64,000 nt of DNA from Opisthocomus hoazin (lineage: Eukaryota; Chordata; Aves; Opisthocomiformes; Opisthocomidae), in contig NC_134420.1 in the NCBI RefSeq assembly GCF_030867145.1, positions 40,833,237-40,897,236 on the forward strand, read 5' to 3'. The translations under genes were made by a program, and so were the position numbers. Each line of letters opens with the position of its first letter. Positions within the stretch are counted from its first letter, which is position 1. The notes below the pieces were generated by a model. The model searched no databases, was not told where the DNA came from, and saw nothing but the letters and a program-made list of their open reading frames with translations. This document shows positions 25,013 to 37,940 of the stretch, one piece after another.

Positions 25013-28000
25013 AAATCTAATTCACCTTTTCCCCGTCAAGGCAATCCAAAGGGTTTACACATTTCCAGATGCAATTTTTTTGTTGCTTTGTTTCGAATTC
25101 AATTCATCAAATATTGACATTTCTTTCAGGGTGGGTAGGAAAATCAGGTGGCAACATACCCTGAAGATAAAACATAGGATTTTTCTAAACAAAGGTACTG
25201 CTAACAGCCACTGAGTCAATACTATCAACTGATCTTCTGATTAAGTAGTTTTAATTATTATTGAGAAAGATAATGCACTAATGTGCTACAATGCAGGCAT
25301 GGAACACAGTGCATTTGTCAACAGATTCACACTTCTAATTCAGGTAGATGACTTTGAAAATTCCGTGTTTTCTACAAACTCAATCTGTATATTTACAAAA
25401 AGACTACTTAAGTAGTGTATTCAAAATCACCAACTTCTGTTACCACATAGGCTGAAATGAAGTTGTAGCTCATGGATAAGAGTGAAGAAAACTTGAGTGA
25501 AAACTGGTCAACGTCAGGATGGAGTCAGTCAAGAGCAATGGTTTGAACCCATCAAACGAAAAACGCAGTGTCTGGCCTAAGGCTGACTGGCTGTGCAAGA
25601 GCAGCTGCCCTCAGGGAGAACCTGGTCTGGTAACTTGGAGCTATACATTTAAAGGCAATCTTTTAGCAACATCCCAGTGACCCAAGAGTGGTATCACCAT
25701 GTTTATGCCTGAATGTTTTTCTCTGCTAATTGTGCACATTTCTCCCATCTGTTTTGATCAGCTACTGTCAATAAATAAAAATAAACTTGTATGTAAGCTT
25801 ATAGCTGATTAGTCACTCCTTTAGCAAGCACTTCGCAACAGCCACCTCCTCCTTCACCCTCCAAACTGTACTTAACCACCAAAAACACCACTTCAGAAAG
25901 AAGAAAGTGACCCAGGAAACTCAAGTTCTTTACCTGGCATTTGTTCAGATGGGAACTCAACTGCCTAGAAAGGCATTTGTTTCCAATGAAAATGGGAAAG
26001 AGGAAGCTACAAGTTTCTCTGGTCTGAAAGTTTCCCCATGGCTGTCAGGGCTCAGGTGACTCCTACATATTAGCCAGATTCAGCAGTCAAAATGATAGTT
26101 TGTTAGGAGAAAGAATTATGCCATAAAAAAAAAAAAAGAGCAGTTGTTCATTACTGCAACACTGCACTGAAGACATGAAGGCAAATCTCCTCCTCTGCTA
26201 GAACTGCCACAAAAACTGTTCATCACAAGGAACAGTTGTGTCTGGAATGACCCACCAGAAACACCACAATAGTAACAAAAACTCACTAAGTGAACTTTAG
26301 GCTTCTAACTCTGGAAGCTTAGGTATTTCAAAATCAAAATACTTAGACTGACGAAGTTCCAGCTGTTGGTGGCACTTCATACTTCCATAAGCTGCCTCTC
26401 CTTGCTGAGCACATTTGTTTTGTTAAAATCATCATTACCAGAGAGTTACAGTTCCTAGACTACCATTATCCCAAGGCTTTCCATCACTACTGTAATAATT
26501 GCTCAGAACAGTCAACAGGACGCACACGTTCTTCCCCTCCTTTTTCATGCCTCTCACCTCCCTGCCACGCGACTGTTACACATCCTTTCACGTGTACTGG
26601 TGCTGTGCTGACAGCATCATTTAGGGGCTCTTTTGAATAAGAGGAAAGTGCTGCTAAAAAGAACTGAACAGATAAAAGGTTTCTTACCTCTCTTAAATAG
26701 TCATGTGAAAGTCTTATTAAACAGCTCAAGTTATTAAGTAGAAGATTACAGAAATAGCATTTCTGTAATTGTAATCCTATAAGATATTCCCCCTTATAAC
26801 TTTATAAATTCCCGTATCACATGAATGGAATGCTCTCTAGATAATTTAAATATTGAAATTATCAGCCAGAAAATATGTCTAAGTCATCTGAAAGACAGAA
26901 CATTCACAGAAAGTAGTATCTTTACGGAATTAATTAATTTAATTATAACTTTGAAATACTTCAACCTGAACTTAAATCTGAATGTCAATTTCTCAATTTA
27001 TCCTTCAAGGATAATGTACTTCCCAACTTAAATTTGAGCCTTAAAATCTAGACATGTCCTAGCTCAGCCTGGACAGGAGGATTTCCATGGACTGCCACCA
27101 TCTTTGAAAATAAACAAAACACTTCTGTAGGTTTTTGCACCTGAATCTGGAAAGTTTATGACCTTCAGAAGAAGTATTAGTTGCCAAGGTCTGGTAACTG
27201 TTGTGATGTAAGTGGTATATATTCTGCATTTAACTCAGCTTTTACTGATCACACAACATTCAGAGTAACTGTACTCTCAAGTCATGGATCAATGTTTCAC
27301 CTTCATAAAAATCTGATTCTGCCCAGGAAAGTAAAACAGGTTTCAGAGTAAGGGGTGACCTCTAATTAAGACTGATTACACTAGCTTCCCCTGTTCTGAT
27401 GTGGGATAGGCAGTTTCTTCCGACAAATGAATCTTTTCATACCCATTAATGCCAATAGTGGTCAAGAACAGCTATGAACAGAAAAATGCAGGCAAATATT
27501 GCATAAGATTTTGAAGCAGAGAGACTTTTAGATTAAAAATCCATCTAATTCAGTATTTTGTCCAAAACACATAGACAGAAAGCAAAAAGAAAAAACAAAC
27601 AGTGGATAAGCACTCTTTAAACCTCTGTAAATGTCTTAAAATATGACCCCATATTTTTCAGTCTTCCTGATTTGCAACATCTGAAATGAAGCCTGTAACA
27701 TTAATTCTAGTAATTTAGAATATTATATACTGTAACAACATGTTCTAATACAACCCTAGTTTGTCACTTCATTGCTTTTGAATCCCTTATTTACATCTGC
27801 ATATTTTTTTTTAAATGTATCTGTAATCTTGTACTTTTAAGGACAAAAAAAGCCAAGTTTAACATCTCAGTTCTTGCATGAGGAAACAGCATATTTTATT
27901 CCTGCTACTAGTTCAGTAATATCTATACCCGGAGACTTAAACAGATTCTTTCAAGTTATTTGGAAAAAAATAGATTGTGAATTACAACATTATACTTTTA

Positions 28001-28335
28001 AAAAGGTCCTAATGATTATAAACAATGTAGGAGGCAAACTGATAATCCTAACTGTTCAGCCGCAAAACTTTCATCAGCAAACAACAAAACACAGTAAGCT
28101 TTATTGACAACTGAGACGAGGTTCTTCCTCTGCTCTCCTTAGCCACATCAGTTCTTTAGATTTGCTAAGTACATTTTAAGTGCCACAAAATACAAAACAA
28201 AGCAAAACCCCAACAAAACAGTGTAGTGGATAACAGCCCGCTTCTTGTTTTAGCCTTGGGTTTAACCTATTTACTGGAAAGAAAGCTACGTACTCTTTCC
28301 GGGTTGACTGACTGAAGAATGTGTGTATATTTCAG

Positions 28336-28620
28336 ATTCCTGCAATGACTGCAGCCTGCACAGCCATTCCAGATCTGGACTGCTGGCTATCCAGGGTGTT
28401 GCATGTAATATTGTCACAGCTGCACAAAGCTCAGAAGAGGCTGCGAGATCCACCTGAGGACCCGAGTAAATGCTCTGATTTCAAGACTGCTATAGACTAT
28501 TGATAGTACTCTACTTAGTGGTAGAGTCATTCTCAACTCCTCTGCATGAGCTTTTTTATCATAGCTTTATGCGAATGTTCTTAATGATGCACTGATGGAA
28601 TAAAGCTTCTTCGCTTTTGC
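28336..28620 (+). other. Unassigned plus-strand segment with splice-acceptor-like start and AATAAA
   Basis: A TATATTTCAG at 28326-28335 resembles a 3' splice site. It is followed by an open stretch of 55 codons ending with a stop at 28501-28503, and by AATAAA at 28599-28604. The peptide (IPAMTAACTAIPDLDCW..., later KRLRDPPEDPSK) is less AT-biased than the intron around it but matches no family I can name. It could be the last exon of an antisense noncoding RNA, a relic of a retroposed gene or transposon, or chance. No function is proposed. Confidence 0.2.
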
Positions 28621-30127
28621 ACCACTATCAATCATGAGCCATGTAGTACAATCACAGTACGCGGGTGTTCCACGGCTACATAACTTGGCGCTGAAGTTCA
28701 TAGTGAATGGAGTCTGCTATGGTTCCTGAAGGGGAATAAGGGAAGACTGAAAGACACTACTGATCTTCATTCACCAGGAATGGAAGGATATACTACTAAA
28801 AAAATTCCCAGGTCAGAACAGTAATAACTTTCCTAACTGCAACCTTAAGTCAACACTTCAACTCTACCTCTCATACTTTCCTGTCCAAATCTGTAACTGG
28901 CTTTAAGGCATCATTTCAGCACTAGACCTTCAGAGGCGGGAAGGAGTGGAAAAGGAAACAGAAGAAAGAATATTGTTTCTACAGGTGTGCAAACTGGGAG
29001 TATGCACTGGCAAGCAGAAACAGCAACCAGTCAAAGTACTCATTTTATATTTTTGTCAAATGTAAATAAAAGCAAAGAAGAAAAGAAATAATTTCATGTT
29101 GTATATTGTTAGTGGTCTGGCAGTGAAAAGAGAATGGCAAATATTACATAAATCCACCAACTATGTATTATTTTAATGAAAAATTTCTAACAGAGTGAGG
29201 AGAGGAGACAAGTGTCTTCACAGAATTTGTTTGTATCCTGATAGCAGCACAGGATCTATCACGATTAGCCAGTATAACTGGTCTTTCAGTAGCTTGGATC
29301 AGCTTCTAACCTTCAATAATGGGAAAGTTAAATGGTTTTAGGGATTGTCATTTCACATTTGTCTCCACTCCTGGGAATCAAAACAGTGGCATCCACACCA
29401 AGCCTCTTCTCAAGATGCTCTACTGCTGCACAGATGTAACACAATGCATTAAAGCCTACAGTGAGTGAAGGTGATGTGGATCCCACCTGTTCTGCATTTT
29501 ATGAGTGAGTTTAAATACTGTGAAGAGACAACATACAATCAATAAATCATATACTTAGAAAACCACTACCATGCTACAGTGGACATTCTGAAACAATCCT
29601 TTTGCAAGAGAAGTAATTCTGAACAGCAAACACCCCGACACCTTGGTCTAAGACATCATCAAGACTACATGCAGTGTTCTATTTCTTAATGTTTTATATT
29701 AAACAATAATGCTAATCTAGGAAATGGAACCATAAAAATATCAAGTCATTGCAACTAAATTTTATGGTTTATTTTCAAAACGGCTTGAGTAGCCTGGAAG
29801 ACATTTTCCCATTTATGTACTACCTAGACTGATGGTCTACAACCTTGTATTTAAATTTACCTCTTCCAGGTTAGAAACCAACAATTTAGAAACCTGGGTT
29901 AGGAGGAAGTTTTCATATATATGTTCATTTGGAGATCAGATGAAAGATGCTAGACACCCAGAAACCAGCTTTTTCTTCTAAGCCAAAGAACAACAGGGAC
30001 TGACATTCTATTCAAATGTGGACACTGGATATATATAATTAAGCTAGGATGGAAGAGCTGTTAAAATCAGGGGGTGGAAAACAAAATTAGAATGGGCTAT
30101 TTTATTCAACAGCATTGCCAACAGACC

Positions 30128-30145
30128 TTTTTTTTTTTTTTTTTT
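30128..30145 (+). repeat. Poly(T) homopolymer, 18 bases
   Basis: Eighteen consecutive T on the plus strand (poly(A) in STXBP6 orientation). No adjoining retroposed copy is recognised. Confidence 0.95.
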
Positions 30146-33054
30146 GAAACAGTTATGTACAAAGAATTGAAATAGAGGAGAAAGATGAAAACAGGGAGGG
30201 AGGGAACATTGTTCAGCAATAAAACACTTAATAGTATTTCTTTGCTGTAGATTAATTTTGCCACATACAAAATTAACTACTTATTAACACATAGAGAAGC
30301 AATTTTAGTTGTTCTATTCCTTTATTCCTCTACCCATCCACCTGAATCTGGAAGTTCTACTCTAGGTGACCTGGACAGGATTATGTTGCATTACCATGTG
30401 GAACAAAGGGATCCTCTCCTATCATCCCAGCGGCTGAGTAACTTTTTTTATCCTCCTTCCCCTCAATTCCCAGAAAGTCTGGAGACCGAGAATGTAGTTT
30501 AACTGGTGTCACTTGCCTCATTCTTAACATAGATTTAGCATAGACTTATCCAACATTAAAATACTATTTTCCAACTCATTTTTTGGAAGCCCTGAACCTG
30601 GGAAGGTCAGCCATATTCAAAGATAGTTTGAACTGCAAAAACTTAAGTCAGAGGGAAAACAATCCTGATTTTTTTTTCCACTGTAGTGGCATATTCTGAG
30701 TTCCATGTTTTCAAATACCAGGTTTACACGAAGGCAAAAACCAAACAAAAAAACTCAAAAACCCCCACAAAACAAAAATAAATGAAAATCAACAAAAAAC
30801 GACAGCCCCTCTATTATGGATATCACAAATTAAAATGCAGCTATCAAACTAACCTTGCATCTAAGGAATCAGAAAGAAAAAATAAATGTTAGTAAATAAG
30901 ACTATCCAAACAAGGTCTTCTACGCTTTCTTACATCAATGTGCAAACTGTGAAAGCTGAAGGAGACGCTAAAATCCCATGCTATCAAAGTAGAGAGTCAC
31001 TGCTGTGAAACCACATGGTGGTGATATATACACTGAACTGTTCCTATCTGTGTCAACAGAAGTACAGAAGACTGAAAATGTCAACACTAATGAATTCCTG
31101 CTAGTTATGAAGGACTATACTGTACTAAATTTTGAATGATTTTTGGAATAGAAACAATGCTGGACAACAAGCACAAGGTAAAGTACACTTTCTATTACTA
31201 TACATCTGAATGAAGTAAATGTCATTGCCTCACAACTTTGAAAGGGACTGTTCATGAAATACAGGATTTTTACCCAGAAGATCAAGAAGTGATTCTGGAG
31301 ACAGATCAAGCCCTATCCTTTCTGACCGAAACTGGAAAGAATTGAAGTTCAAAATGATAACAAAAGATATTCTGAAAAAAATATGTATCAGTTCATTAAG
31401 CACCAGATGGTCCTGTGCAACGCATTTCAAATGTGGCTGTGTGTTTTATGAACTAGATGAGGTCAAATGGTTGGAGCACTGTCATTTTAAGAAAAATTAT
31501 TATTTATTGCTTCATTTCAGTTTGTCTCGAGCAACCTAAGAATTTATGTAAAATCCACTCTTAAAGACTTAAGAAGCTCACAAATACTAAGAAATGGATT
31601 TGGTTTCACACAAAAGCATGTCCCATAGAGGTACTTTCAGTAGCTTATTTTCAGTTATTATTATCAATGCACCACTTGCATTCACTTTCAAGACTGGGAA
31701 AAATGGCTACATTAAATGAAGTAACAGCATCCTAAAGAAGAAACATAAGAAATACTGAGTTACAGGAACAGAAAAGGAGTATTCTAGTTTTTGAAACAGC
31801 TGGGCATTCAGGTGGGGCAATTTTTCCTTTTAAAGATTTCATTTGGCCATCATCCAAGGCTGCTTTTTTCCTTTTTTTAAAAAAATAAGAGAAGCAATTC
31901 TGCTTTCTATTTGTAATAGTTCTGAAGTCACTATGAACATGGACAATCACCTTTCCATGTCAGAGTACAGCTAGATCAATAAGAGTTTCATTAAGGACAA
32001 AGAAACTCTGGCTGGTCTCACATGGTTACACAGAAAGGTAACCAGAAGACAGCTTTCACTGACCAGTTAGTGCACAGCATTATCAAAACAGAACTAGCAC
32101 CCAGCTCATCTGAAGTACTGATGAATTCCAAAATGCTATAAAACACATATACGAAGCCAAACATGTGTTTTATCTATACACAAATATATCTAGGTACATA
32201 TAAATATATTGAGTGTGTGCAAATCAGACTTGTACCTTCCAAGCCTATTAAAACCACTGAACTAATGAAGCCATGCAAGGTGAAACAGTAAAAGATATCT
32301 CAGTAAAACACATCAGGGTCAAACTGGCAGTGAATAGCTTTGTCACTATTATCATAAATTACATTCAAGACAAATTCCACTTCTAGGGTAAGAAGCACCT
32401 TAAGTAGTCCTTGAGGTGGGCTTACAGGATGAATATATAACAACTCGGGTGTGCTAAGACCAATCAATCAGTGAAGAAAAATACACGTTAACTTTTCTTC
32501 AGCTTACTGATCAGTAATTTTCTTTAGGGAAGCACAGCAAGCATCAGCTACCCACAGCACGAATTTCAAAGATGTTGCAAAACTCTTATCAATGTCATCA
32601 TTAGTTTATGAGTCCAGGCAGTTGCATTTCATCTGAAATACAATAACTTTCTTTATAGCTGGAGGATGTGATCTCTAGTGTTCATCATAATGCAACATGG
32701 GACCCACACAAGCATTTTCTTGTCGTAGGTAGCACTGTGACACTATGCTTTCGTCTGGAATCAGATTCATGCCACAACTGACATGCGCAGAAACTGACTT
32801 CTCTGTCAAGTTTATTTTGACAGGCTGTTCACTTTCTTCCACAAAAGCACTTTTTCAAGCAGAACTCTAATGCACCAAAACCCACAGTACAGTAACTTGC
32901 AAGCCACAACAAACAATACATTCAGTTTAAATGCAAATACAAAATACACACAAGCATATGGCTCAAAAGTGCTGGAATGCACTGCAGATACGACAGCCGC
33001 TCAGTAGAACTGTGTTCTAAACCAACTGTATTTTATTTATAGAGAAGAGAAGTA

Positions 33055-33140
33055 AATAGAACTGCCACAGTGGATCAGACTAGTGGTCTGTCTAGCTGTA
33101 TGCATTACCACCTTCTCAAAGGAGTGTAATACCGCAGTCG
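33055..33140 (+). repeat. Possible ancient interspersed repeat relic
   Basis: The stretch with AGTGGATCAGACTAGTGG followed by GTCTGTCTAGC resembles an old sauropsid repeat whose consensus I recall as reading 'ggatcagaccagtggtccatctagtcc'. The match covers only about 30-40 bases. A weaker copy may lie at 27505-27580 (CCATCTAATTCAGTATTTTG). The family name is not certain. Confidence 0.35.
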
Positions 33141-34645
33141 GCAAACTGGAGTAACTACACAGTGAAGTCATCGCCCAAGCCTCAACAATTACTAGTCCAC
33201 TTGATGATCAGAAGAACAAGAGAACAACAGATTACTCTTTACTTATTAATAACATCATGATTATATTCATGTCTTTAGATAGCTAATATTTCAAATGTTT
33301 TTACACAGGCAGCACATTAAAGCAAGGATTTTAATAAGCTAAATTTTTTTTAATTTTTCTAACTTTGACCTTTCTGTCTTGATCTGGTTTCAGTGCTAAT
33401 AAACTTTCCATTAAAAAAAAGGATAAGCCAGTATCTATAATTTTTCAAGCCAATTACGTTCACACACTTTGGTTTCTTCTAGGGTTCAACATCACCATCT
33501 AGTTTTGATGTCCTCGCCTTGCTATCTCCAAAATACAGTACTGAAGTTTAATGTTTAGTCAAAATTACAGAAATTAGAAATTAATAATTAAAGTCTAGAG
33601 AATATAGCAGAAAGATTAAGGGCCAAACTCAAATGTACTTCTCCTGTTGGTTTTTTTAAATACTGGCATTGATGCCAGGATAGGATGCTATTGTATATTG
33701 CAGATCAGCTATAAATTGAGGAAATACCTAATTAGGATCTATTTCATATTACCACAACCCTCTTCCAAACTGAGAAATTTATTTAAAATTTATTGAAAAC
33801 TTTAAACTCTAATATATTTATAAAGATCAATACTAACCTAAGTTAGTACTATTTTCAGTACTAATACTTCTACTTAATGAATGTCTAATCAACCAGAAAA
33901 TTTCAGAATCAGTAATTACTACAAAAGCACAGAACTCCACTCTGTTTCTGTAAACACCAAAATCTGATAATTTGACACAAAAAAATTCCCCTTTCTATGA
34001 CAAACAGTAATCTGTATCTTGAAGGTAACACCTCACTTCATTCTTCAGAAAAGACAAGAAAATACATTGCTTAATGCTTTCTATATTATCTCATCTCAGA
34101 GTTACACACATCAAAAAGGAACCAACATTTATAATGATGTATGTCCCTTCTCATTTTATGTACTCCTACAGATTTTTCAAGAACATAACGTACCTTTTTG
34201 CCCAAGATTCCCATATCAGAAAGTCAGTTTAGAGCTCTGATTATATACAATATTTCCATGGAACAAGCACTCAATTACTCCTATCTATTCTGACCTCAAC
34301 ACATGGCTTTTCTGCTTAAAATCCATCCAGTTAAATAAAAAAAAAAAGGTAAAGTAGAATTAATCTTGACATGAATATGCAGGGCATAAAAGCAGGCACC
34401 TGAAATGGCCTTTGGCAGCAGAAAATTGATTTCTAATATTTCAATCTCTAGACGGATAGCGGCCCTTATTTTCTCTGAAGCAAACAACTGAATACGTGGT
34501 ATACATTGGCAAGAAATATCTTCAGCAAATGCAAAAAATTCTGTTGTTTCCATAGGAAAACATTGCTAGCATTCATCTGATCCGTAATTTCAAAACAGCA
34601 AAACACCGCCAAAATAACATGGTAGATTCTTTGTCCTGTTCTCTT

Positions 34646-34677
34646 CCCCCCCCCCCCCCCCCCTTTTTTTTTTTTTT
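34646..34677 (+). repeat. C18 then T14 homopolymer block
   Basis: Eighteen C followed directly by fourteen T on the plus strand, so the STXBP6-sense strand reads A14 then G18. A pure-pyrimidine strand of 32 bases next to G-run potential could adopt quadruplex or triplex structure. Copy number is vulnerable to sequencing error. Confidence 0.9.
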
Positions 34678-36309
34678 GGTCAAATTCATTTGCATCCGAA
34701 TTAGCTTACAAGTGAAAGTCTGTAAGAATAGTATGTTCAATTACACACTTTTTTCAATGGCTATCAGGTAAGAGTTGAAACCAACAAGTACCAAGTATTT
34801 GACAGGCGGGAGGGGAGTAACCTTTTTTCCCATCCTAATTCCTAACAGCAAGTTTTCATTCATCTCCTTTAGTCAGTCATTAATCTTGTGCAGTATGGTA
34901 AAAACCACTATATGCTTACCAGGTCTCAAATGTGGTAAGCTGAGACAACAGCTTACGAAAAATGACGTACTCCTTACCATTCTCACATTAACAGTATATT
35001 CTTGGAGAAGAAAAAGAATGATCCATTAATAACTCCTGCCAGCTGTCACAGAGAAAAGGTTACAGAGGCAAAGATGTCGTTAGTGTGGGCTTCTAAGAAT
35101 CTTGTAATTAATTCAGCAGAATGTCTGTTAAAACCAAAGCATATAGGTAAGACAAAGCTTAAACCAAACAAAGTGAAAAAAACCAACCACCAAACAATCA
35201 CAAGATCATAATCTTCTTCCAGCCTGAGATCTTGCTCCCTTCCAAGCATTACGCATTTCTAACACATATCTAAAGGTGGCAGCAACTGTTTATTCTTATA
35301 GGTCCAGAATTACTCTTTGAAGAGCTTCAAATGCTGTATCCCAGGGTTCTGTCCAGAAATTAGTGTCAAATTCGTCCTCAGTGTCAACTCCATGTTATGT
35401 CAAGAACTAAGTTGTTCTAATGAACACAACCTGTAGATGACAAAATTTCTGCAAACCAGTCATCTCCAACTTTATTTTTTACATCACCAATGTAACAGCA
35501 ATACAACCTGGTTAACTTGGCCACCAAATAACAATAAACATAACACAAAGATACTCCAAATTAGACATATTCCGGTATCAGAACCCGTATGTTAGAAAGA
35601 TACAAAAGTGAAAAGTTATTTCTACTTCAGTCAAAAAACCCTCTACGCCCAATGCCTGCCTTGCTTTTCCCCTCCAAAATAACATCCAGAATGCACGTAA
35701 GCTATGGAGAGGGCTTTACTAAACAAAAGACAAACTTGAAATATTTAGTACAAGATACTAGTGGGAGGAATCTTGTTACAGTCTTCCCAAATTTGAATTC
35801 GTTCTTTGTTCTCAGAATTCGTACCCACACCTTTAATCAGTTCTCATTATTGCTGTAATTACTAATGTCATTAATCAAGTTACAGAAAACAGTCTAGCCT
35901 ATTTAACTCTACAGACTATATCATTACACGATACTCAAACAAAAATAAAGCAAAAAATGCTTCTGGAGAAGAAGAATCAAGGGCAGAGCGCATGTGTTTG
36001 TGGGGAGGTAAAAGGACGACGGCAGTGAAGGGGGTCTGCAGTTCCACAGGGACATCCATGTTTACTTACAGCTAAGGTCTTAAGCACTTCCTGCAGAAAC
36101 AGTACGAATCTCACTTTCTTCACCCCTATCCTTTAGGAAGGAATACAGCTCAGTAAGATAAGTAAGTTGGTAAACAAGCCCTTCAAGTTCTTTCATCTTC
36201 AGTTCCACATGGGAAGAAGTGTTCTTTGGTGTCTTTTTTTTTGTTTTTGAAAATATGCATTAGCTACCAGATACATATTACATATATGATATGCATCTCT
36301 ATATCATGC

Positions 36310-37940
36310 AGAAGGCAAAGGCAGGGACTGGGAGAATGAAGAATCACCCACTGTAGGAGAAGACCAGGTTTGAGACTGCCTAAGCAACCTGAAGGTGCAC
36401 AAGTCCATGGGGCCTGATGAGATGCATCCACAGGTCCTGAGGGAACTGGCAGACAAAGTTGCCAAACCACTCTCCATCACAGCTGAGAGGTCGTGGCGGT
36501 CTGGGGAGGTCCCCACCAACTGGAGAAGGTGCAACATCACGCCCATTTTTAAAAAGGGAAAAAAGGAATACCCAGGGAACTACAGGCCAGTCAGTCTCAC
36601 CTCTGTGCCTAGCAAAATGATGGAGCAGATCCTCCTTGAAACCATGCTAAGGCACATGGCTAACAAGGAGGTGACTGGGCACAGCCAACATGGCTTCATC
36701 AAGGGCAAATCATGCCTGACCAACTTGGTATCTATGATGGGGTTACAGCGTTGGTGGACAAAGGGCGGGCAACTGACATCATCTACCTGGACTTGTGCAA
36801 GGCATTTGACACTGTCTCGCATGATGTCCTTGTCTCTAAATTGGAAGGACATGGATTTGACAGATGGACCACTCGCTGGATAAGGAACTGGCTCGATGGA
36901 TGGACTCAAAGAGTTGCAGTCAATGGCTCGATGTCCAGGTGGAGACCAGTGATGAGTGGTGTGCCTCAGGGGTCGGTACTGGGGCCAGTGCTGTTTAATA
37001 TCTTTGTCGGTGACATGGACAGCAGGACTGAGTGCACCCTCAGCAAGTTTGCCGACGACACCAAGCTGTGTGGTGTGGTTGACATGCTGGATGGAAGGGA
37101 TGCCATTCAGAGGGACCTTGACAGGCTGGAGAGGTGGGCCTGCGTGAACCGCATGAAGTTCAACAAGGCCAAGTGCAAAGTCCTGCACGTGGGTTGGGGC
37201 AATCCCAAACACAAGTACAGGCTGGGCGGAGAGTGGCTCGAGAGCAGCCCTGAGGAGAAAGACTTGGGGGTACTGGTGGATGAGAAGCTCAACATGAGCC
37301 CGCAATGTGTGCTTGTAGCCCAGAAAGCCAACCATATCCTGGGGCTGCATCAAGAGAAGCGTGGCCAGCAAGTCGAGGGAGGTGAATCTGCCCTTTTACT
37401 CCGCTCTTGTGAGACCTCACTTGGAGTACTGCGTCCAGCTCCGGAGCCCCCAACATAAGAAGGACATCGATGTGTTGGAGCAGGTCCAGAGGAGGGCCAC
37501 GAAGATGATCAGAGGGTTGGAGTACCTCTCTTAAGAGGACAGGCTGAGGGAGTTGGGGCTATGCAGACTTGAGAAGAGAAGGCTCCAGGGAGACCTTATA
37601 GCAGCCTTCCAGTACCTGAAGAGGGCCTACAGGAAGGATGGAGAGGGGCTTTTCACATGGGTGTGTAGTGATGGGACAAGGAGGAATGGCTCTAAAGTAA
37701 AAGAGGGCAGATTTAGATTAGATATTAGGAAGAAATTCTTCACCATGAGGGTGGTGAAACACTGGAACAGGTTGCCCAGAGAAGTTGTGGATGTCCCCTC
37801 CCTGGAAGTGTTCGAGGCCAGGTTGGATGGGGGTTTGAGCAACCTGGTCTGGTGGAAGATGTCCCTGCTCATGGCAGGGGAGTTGGCACCAGACGACCTT
37901 TAAGGTCCCTTCCAACCCTTACCATTCTATGATTCTATAA
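36310..37940 (+). mobile_element. CR1 LINE, 5'-truncated, plus strand (opposite to STXBP6)
   Basis: A plus-strand CR1 copy of about 1.6 kb. It starts inside ORF2 just upstream of the [16 protein letters not shown] block and ends with the standard 3' UTR (AAGGTCCCTTCCAACCC, then ACCATTCTATGATTCTATAA, two octamer-like units). It is inserted near the exon-proximal end of the big STXBP6 intron, about 1.6 kb from the exon at 39539. The subfamily resembles the copy at 60488-60950. Confidence 0.92.
36311..37903 (+). pseudogene. CR1 ORF2 reverse transcriptase, broken by frameshifts and a stop
   Basis: Three plus-strand frames together give the reverse transcriptase and C-terminus of CR1 ORF2. 36395-36883 covers [12 protein letters not shown] to the KGKSCLTNL block; a small deletion near 36728 then shifts the frame. 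36712-37458 continues with [23 protein letters not shown] and an intact FADD catalytic box. An extra G in the run near 37340 shifts the frame again, and an in-frame stop lies at about 37532 (YLS-stop-EDRL). 37553-37903 gives the tail, with [21 protein letters not shown]. It is non-functional but clearly aligned along its whole length. Confidence 0.88.

Larger units (their letters stand above)
25013..36309 (-). other. STXBP6: STXBP6 large intron, part 3
   Basis: Over 11 kb of intron with little recognisable content: T18 at 30128-30145, a C18/T14 block at 34646-34677, an A/C-rich low-complexity stretch at about 30725-30800, a spliced-looking plus-strand segment at 28336-28620, and two possible ancient repeat relics near 27505-27580 and 33055-33140. 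No protein-coding exon of STXBP6 is missing from this part, since the exons on either side join in phase. Confidence 0.65.

Noticed and set aside
25480..25795. Plus-strand stretch ending with overlapping AATAAA motifs (about 25768-25785), considered as a retroposed gene copy
   Set aside because: No open frame, no poly(A) tail and no similarity that I can name; AATAAA is common in AT-rich DNA.
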